This document shows positions 60,486 to 64,000 of a DNA stretch of 64,000 nt, in pieces. The position numbers and the translations under genes are program-made. The first letter of the stretch is position 1. Each line of letters starts with the position of its first letter. The notes beneath the pieces were generated by a model. The model was not told where the DNA came from. It was given only the letters and a program-made list of their open reading frames with translations, and searched no databases. The DNA comes from Clostridiales bacterium (lineage in GTDB: Bacteria > Bacillota > Clostridia > Saccharofermentanales > Saccharofermentanaceae). Location of the stretch: the NCBI GenBank assembly GCA_017551865.1, contig JAFZKB010000025.1, positions 62,001-126,000 of the forward strand, given 5' to 3'.

Positions 60486-61424
60486 ATGAGTGAAATTATT
60501 AAAGTAGATGGCTTGGTAAAACGCTACAAAGAACTGATCGCTGTGGATAACTTCAGCATGAGTGTAAATGAAGGCGAGATCCTCGGTCTTCTCGGTCCGA
60601 ATGGTTCCGGTAAGTCCACGACCATCAACTGCATCCTGTCACTTCTGGAGTTTGATAAGGGCACGATCACAATAATGGGAAAGGAGATGTCCCCGAAGGC
60701 ATACGATCTGAAGAGTAGAATCGGTGTGGTCCCCCAGGAAGTTTCCGTTTTTGAAGAGCTGACTGTATATGAGAATATCGATTTCTTCTGCGGTCTTTAT
60801 ATTACGGATAAGGACGAGCGGAAAAAGCTCGTACAGGAAGCGATCGATTTCGTCGGCCTCAATGAGTTCACGAAGTTCCGTCCGAAGAAACTTTCCGGCG
60901 GCTTGAAAAGAAGACTCAATATCGCCTGCGGAATTGCCCATAAGCCGAAAATCATCTTCTTCGATGAGCCGACAGTCGCGGTCGACCCGCAGAGCAGAAA
61001 TAAGATCCTGGAGGGGATCGAAGAGCTTAGATCTGCCGGTGCGACGATCATCTACACCTCTCACTACATGGAAGAAGTTGAGCAGCTGGCAGACCGTGTC
61101 ATCATTATCGACAAGGGACAGCTGATCGCCGAGGGTACTGTGGATAAGCTCAAGAGCATGATCAAGAAGAGCGAGATGATCAAGATCGAAGCCAAAGGCA
61201 TTTCCGATGAGGATCTCGAAAAACTCAGAAGACTCGAGAATATCTTCAGTGTCGATTACGACGGAAAATATCTGAAGGTCGAAGCCGGCAAGGGTAATAA
61301 CGTGGTCGAGATCATCCGTGTCCTGGAAGAAAAGGGCTACAAGATGAAGAATGTATATTCCGAGCAGCCGACGCTGAATGACGTTTTCCTCGAGCTGACG
61401 GGAAAAGAACTGAGAGACGATTGA
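60486..61424 (+). CDS. ABC transporter ATP-binding protein (ABC-2 exporter type)
   Basis: A 312-residue ATPase that powers export through the two permeases downstream. Walker A GPNGSGKST, Q-loop VVPQEVSVFEEL, signature LSGGLKRRL, Walker B KIIFFDEPT and the H-loop TSHYMEEVEQLADRV are all intact. A C-terminal 80-residue extension (EMIKIEAKGISDEDLEKL ... SEQPTLNDVFLELTG) is typical of drug/lipid/peptide exporters of the CcmA/DrrA type. GAGAGG lies 8 bases before ATG 60486; an upstream in-frame ATG at 60408 lies inside the leader and is rejected. The exported substrate is unknown. Confidence 0.95.
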   Translation: MSEIIKVDGLVKRYKELIAVDNFSMSVNEGEILGLLGPNGSGKSTTINCILSLLEFDKGTITIMGKEMSPKAYDLKSRIGVVPQEVSVFEELTVYENIDFFCGLYITDKDERKKLVQEAIDFVGLNEFTKFRPKKLSGGLKRRLNIACGIAHKPKIIFFDEPTVAVDPQSRNKILEGIEELRSAGATIIYTSHYMEEVEQLADRVIIIDKGQLIAEGTVDKLKSMIKKSEMIKIEAKGISDEDLEKLRRLENIFSVDYDGKYLKVEAGKGNNVVEIIRVLEEKGYKMKNVYSEQPTLNDVFLELTGKELRDD

Positions 61425-61442
61425 TCAGGAGGATTAGGAAAA

Positions 61443-62633
61443 ATGATGTTTACATATTACCTGCGCAAGACTTTGCGCGATAAGGGCTATATCTTCTGGT
61501 CACTGGCCTTTCCACTCCTTCTGATGCTCTGTTTTAATGTGACATTCATGGGCCCGGCCAAAGGTGAAGTGGATTTCGAGCCCGTAAAGAGCAGCGTGAT
61601 CGTAGAAAGCGAAAGTGAGTTCTCCAAAGAGTTTGAAACCGTGCTTTCAAATCTGGCGGATTCGGAAACTGTAAAGAACAGCAACATGGGGTATAACCAT
61701 GCGATCGTCGAGCTTCTGGACAGCAGTTCCCGTGAAGAGGCGGAAAAGATGATCCTTGACAATGACATGCAAGTTCTTTACCTGGTAAACGGCGAGAAAG
61801 AGACTATCGAGGTCAAGGTGGGAGACGGTGCAAACATGACGACACTGATGGTTGCCAGATCCATCGTCGAGTCCTATAGAAGAAACTACACGATCATCAA
61901 AGATGCCGCGGTAACGGCGCCGGACAAGATCGAGGCCGTTATGAAGAGCCTTTCGGAATCCGTTCCGGTCATGAAGGCAAAGACCACCTATCTCGGTGAT
62001 GACGGTTCTTCCGCGAACGTGTACATGTGGTATTTCTACAGCACGATCGTCATGGGCATGTTCTTTAACGTGACTTCCGGTATCCGTACCGTGTTCGATA
62101 TCCAGGGAAACCTGAGCGGCGCGGGTATGAGAACGAGCGTATCCCCGTCGAAAAAGGCGAAGATCCTTCTGTCGGCCTTCTTCTCCAGATATTCACTGGC
62201 CTGTGCGATGACCTTCTTCGAACTGTTCTGCATGAATAAGTTCTTCGATATTCCGGTCGGAAGCCGCCTTCCGGAGATCATTCTCTTCGTGCTGATCGGT
62301 AACCTCTTCTCCATGAGCCTTGGCTGCTGCTTCGGCCTCTTTACGAAGGGAGACGAAAATGCAAGAGAGAACAAAGCGACCGCTTTTGTCATGCTGAGTG
62401 TGTTCTTAAGCGGTGAAATGATCGTACAGCTTCCGGGACTTCTCGAGAAATCCTTCCCGATCCTCAATCAGATCAACCCGGCGACCATCATGAACTTCGC
62501 GTTCTACCGCCTGGTCAACTATCCGACCTTGACCGGCTTCTGGATGAACCTTTTAAAGATCGCGATAGCGACAGTCGTATTCCTTGGGATCTCTATCATG
62601 AAATTAAGGAGAGAAAAGTATGCAGCTTTATAA
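61443..62633 (+). CDS. ABC-2 type permease, subunit 1
   Basis: A 396-residue membrane protein with one N-terminal membrane helix (GYIFWSLAFPLLLMLCFNVTFM), a large extracytoplasmic domain of about 150 residues and five or so C-terminal helices (WYFYSTIVMGMFFNVTSGI, ILFVLIGNLFSMSLGC, AFVMLSVFLSGEMIVQL), the ABC-2 (YhgE/DrrB-like) layout. AGGAGG precedes the start. It is 18 bases after the ATPase and overlaps the second permease by 14 bases. Confidence 0.9.
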   Translation: MMFTYYLRKTLRDKGYIFWSLAFPLLLMLCFNVTFMGPAKGEVDFEPVKSSVIVESESEFSKEFETVLSNLADSETVKNSNMGYNHAIVELLDSSSREEAEKMILDNDMQVLYLVNGEKETIEVKVGDGANMTTLMVARSIVESYRRNYTIIKDAAVTAPDKIEAVMKSLSESVPVMKAKTTYLGDDGSSANVYMWYFYSTIVMGMFFNVTSGIRTVFDIQGNLSGAGMRTSVSPSKKAKILLSAFFSRYSLACAMTFFELFCMNKFFDIPVGSRLPEIILFVLIGNLFSMSLGCCFGLFTKGDENARENKATAFVMLSVFLSGEMIVQLPGLLEKSFPILNQINPATIMNFAFYRLVNYPTLTGFWMNLLKIAIATVVFLGISIMKLRREKYAAL

Positions 62634-63825
62634 GAATTTTTTCAAACTGCTGAAAGCAAATAAGGTCTCTGTTCTCATTGCGACGATCATCATGGTGATC
62701 TATGCGGTGGCCATGATCCTGTCCGCTCCGGCCATCGTGGATAAGACCGAAGAAACAGCAAGCGAGAAAAGCGTAGATTATAAGAATCTCGGAGTGCTTT
62801 TCCGCGATAACGATAACAGCGAACTGAGCAAGGGCGTAAGGACCCTGATCGATAAATATGGAAGCGTGGAAGATACGACCGCTTCGGAAGAGCGCATCAA
62901 CGATATCCTGTATTTTTCCATCTCCGATTATTACATCGAAGTTCCGGAGAATTTCCAGCAGAGGATCGATGCCGGCGAGGAAGTATCCCTCGACTATCAG
63001 TCTCACAGCCAGGTCTCCGGTAAGACCTTCAGCTTCGTCAACGATATCGATTCTTTCGTAAACATCTACAGAAGCTACCGCGCGATGGGCATGGATGATA
63101 CATCTTCTGTGGCAAAAGCACTGGAAACGACCATTTCCGAAGTCACCTTCGGTGTCGTGACCGAGAAGCAGGAGGCGCAGCACTCTAACGCCAGAGAGTA
63201 CGCGGTCTATATGATCCTTATGTACTTCTGCTTCATCTGCCTGTGGCTCCTCGGCATGTCGATCGCATCCGTTATCATCGCTGCCAATAAGAAGGAAGTC
63301 TCCCAGCGCATCGAGGCGGCTCCGGTAAAGCCGACGGAGAAGACATGGTCCCAGATGGTCGGCCTTCTGACCTGTGCGATCGTCCTGGTCGCGATCTATA
63401 CGATCTTCAGCTTCCTTTATGCCGGATCTTCGGATATGATGAGCAAGTACGGATGGGTCGTCGTACTGAACCTGATCACGACCACATTCTACATCAGCGG
63501 ATTCACGCTCATGATCTCCTGCTTCCGCCTGAATGCGGGAACGCTGAGCCTCATCTGCAACTCGGTAGGTCTCTCCATGAGTTTCCTTTGCGGCATCTTC
63601 GTTCCTTTCTACTTCTTAAGCAAGGGAGTACAGACATTTGCTCACTTCCTGCCGTTCTTCTGGAGTGCAAAGGTCTTTAACACGGTGTACAGCGGCTCGG
63701 GTATGAACTATACCTTCAGCACAGGCGCGATCCTGTCTTCGTTCGGGGTTCAGATCCTCTTCGGACTGGCTTTCATCTTGATCTCCATGGTGATCAAGAA
63801 AGCTCAGCAGGGAAAAGCAGCATAA
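62620..63825 (+). CDS. ABC-2 type permease, subunit 2
   Basis: A 401-residue membrane protein built like its partner: N-terminal helix (VLIATIIMVIYAVAMILSAPAIV), an outside domain of about 150 residues, then about five helices (YMILMYFCFICLWLLGMSIASVIIAAN, GLLTCAIVLVAIYTIFSFLY, LICNSVGLSMSFLCGIFVPFYFL). Sequence similarity with subunit 1 is low, but the shared layout and overlap indicate a heterodimeric exporter with the ATPase upstream. A terminator follows immediately. Confidence 0.9.
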   Translation: MQLYKNFFKLLKANKVSVLIATIIMVIYAVAMILSAPAIVDKTEETASEKSVDYKNLGVLFRDNDNSELSKGVRTLIDKYGSVEDTTASEERINDILYFSISDYYIEVPENFQQRIDAGEEVSLDYQSHSQVSGKTFSFVNDIDSFVNIYRSYRAMGMDDTSSVAKALETTISEVTFGVVTEKQEAQHSNAREYAVYMILMYFCFICLWLLGMSIASVIIAANKKEVSQRIEAAPVKPTEKTWSQMVGLLTCAIVLVAIYTIFSFLYAGSSDMMSKYGWVVVLNLITTTFYISGFTLMISCFRLNAGTLSLICNSVGLSMSFLCGIFVPFYFLSKGVQTFAHFLPFFWSAKVFNTVYSGSGMNYTFSTGAILSSFGVQILFGLAFILISMVIKKAQQGKAA

Positions 63826-63830
63826 AACAG

Positions 63831-63900
63831 AAAAGCATGTCGCCACGCGATTTCGAAGGACATTTGTCCGGAAAACTGCGAAGCGGCATGCTTTTTCTTT
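63831..63900 (+). terminator. Y-shaped intrinsic terminator after the ABC operon
   Basis: AAAAGCATGTCGC pairs with GCGGCATGCTTTT (one wobble), enclosing a small GGACATTTGTCC hairpin, followed by T-rich sequence. Confidence 0.88.
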
Positions 63901-63906
63901 TTGCGT

Positions 63907-63912
63907 TATAAT
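63907..63912 (+). promoter_or_regulatory. -10 element placed for a leaderless transcript
   Basis: TATAAT ends six bases before the ATG at 63919, so the transcript would start at or next to the start codon, as for hydE. Confidence 0.45.
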
Positions 63913-63918
63913 GTTGGC

Positions 63919-64000
63919 ATGATCAATCGTTTGCTGGATAAATCTATTCTCGCTGTTTTGTCGATCGCACTGATCCTGTTTTCCACAGAGTCTTACGGTG
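63919..64000 (+). CDS. Start of an exported or membrane protein (3' end outside window)
   Basis: The last 27 codons of the window encode a short basic N-terminus (MINRLLDKS) followed by a hydrophobic stretch (ILAVLSIALILFS), a signal peptide or membrane anchor, and run off the window end. No ribosome binding site is visible between the -10 and the ATG. The family cannot be told from this fragment. Confidence 0.5.
   Translation, partial: MINRLLDKSILAVLSIALILFSTESYG

Overview
The window reads as chromosomal DNA of a strictly anaerobic, Gram-positive-type bacterium of the class Clostridia, perhaps a gut or rumen Oscillospirales/Saccharofermentans-like lineage (the lineage is inference). The evidence is strong AGGAGG-type ribosome binding sites, many lipoproteins with clear lipoboxes, T-box, TPP and yybP-ykoY leaders, a PerR / rubrerythrin / flavodiiron oxygen-defence cluster and a [FeFe]-hydrogenase maturase (HydE). 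No rRNA, tRNA, prophage, transposase or CRISPR-Cas locus was recognised.

Layout. 1-3.5 kb: metE (5' end outside the window) and metF, then a small unknown protein. 3.6-5.4 kb: two GNAT acetyltransferases and a P-loop protein. 5.5-10.5 kb: a signalling operon of a FecR-domain membrane protein, a CHASE2-adenylate cyclase and a metallo-beta-lactamase/GAF/GGDEF fusion, followed by intergenic dyad array A. 11.1-12.8 kb: a sugar isomerase-like protein and an FMN alpha-hydroxyacid oxidase-like protein. 12.9-16.9 kb: TPP riboswitch and thiM-thiE-thiD-thiC. 17-18 kb: hydE, apparently leaderless. 18.2-21.3 kb: ABC ATPase remnant, Mn riboswitch, a MntP-ZIP fusion, a GNAT and a second ZIP transporter. 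21.3-24 kb: a sulfur locus with a tiny Cys-rich leader peptide ahead of metY and cysK. 24.2-25.5 kb: an AT-rich pair, one gene caspase-like. 25.7-33.4 kb: three tandem PstS/WG-repeat-like lipoproteins. 33.5-37.3 kb: pheA, DAHP synthase, a Trp-type T-box and trpB2, then dyad array B. 37.9-49.3 kb: surface proteins, including two large Gly-rich 'GIGG' proteins, each beside a 33-40-residue acidic peptide of one common family, and between them a VOC protein and perR-rbr-fprA. 49.3-54.7 kb: AraC regulator, GH16 lipoprotein, DUF4298-GNAT fusion, nadE. 54.7-60.3 kb (minus strand): a very large sensor with tandem GGDEF domains, dyad array C, and an RsgI-like lipoprotein ending in a DnaJ-type cysteine module. 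60.4-63.8 kb: an ABC-2 export operon, then the start of a further gene.

The most unusual observation is that three separate intergenic arrays (10.6, 37.4 and 58.7 kb) share one architecture, 10-12 short half-sites in strictly alternating orientation about 24-35 bp apart, but each uses a different core sequence. I do not recognise this class. Other strong leads are the Cys-rich attenuator peptide, the riboswitch-controlled MntP-ZIP fusion, the acidic peptide family paired with GIGG proteins, the tandem PstS-WG lipoproteins and the extracellular DnaJ-like zinc-ribbon lipoprotein.
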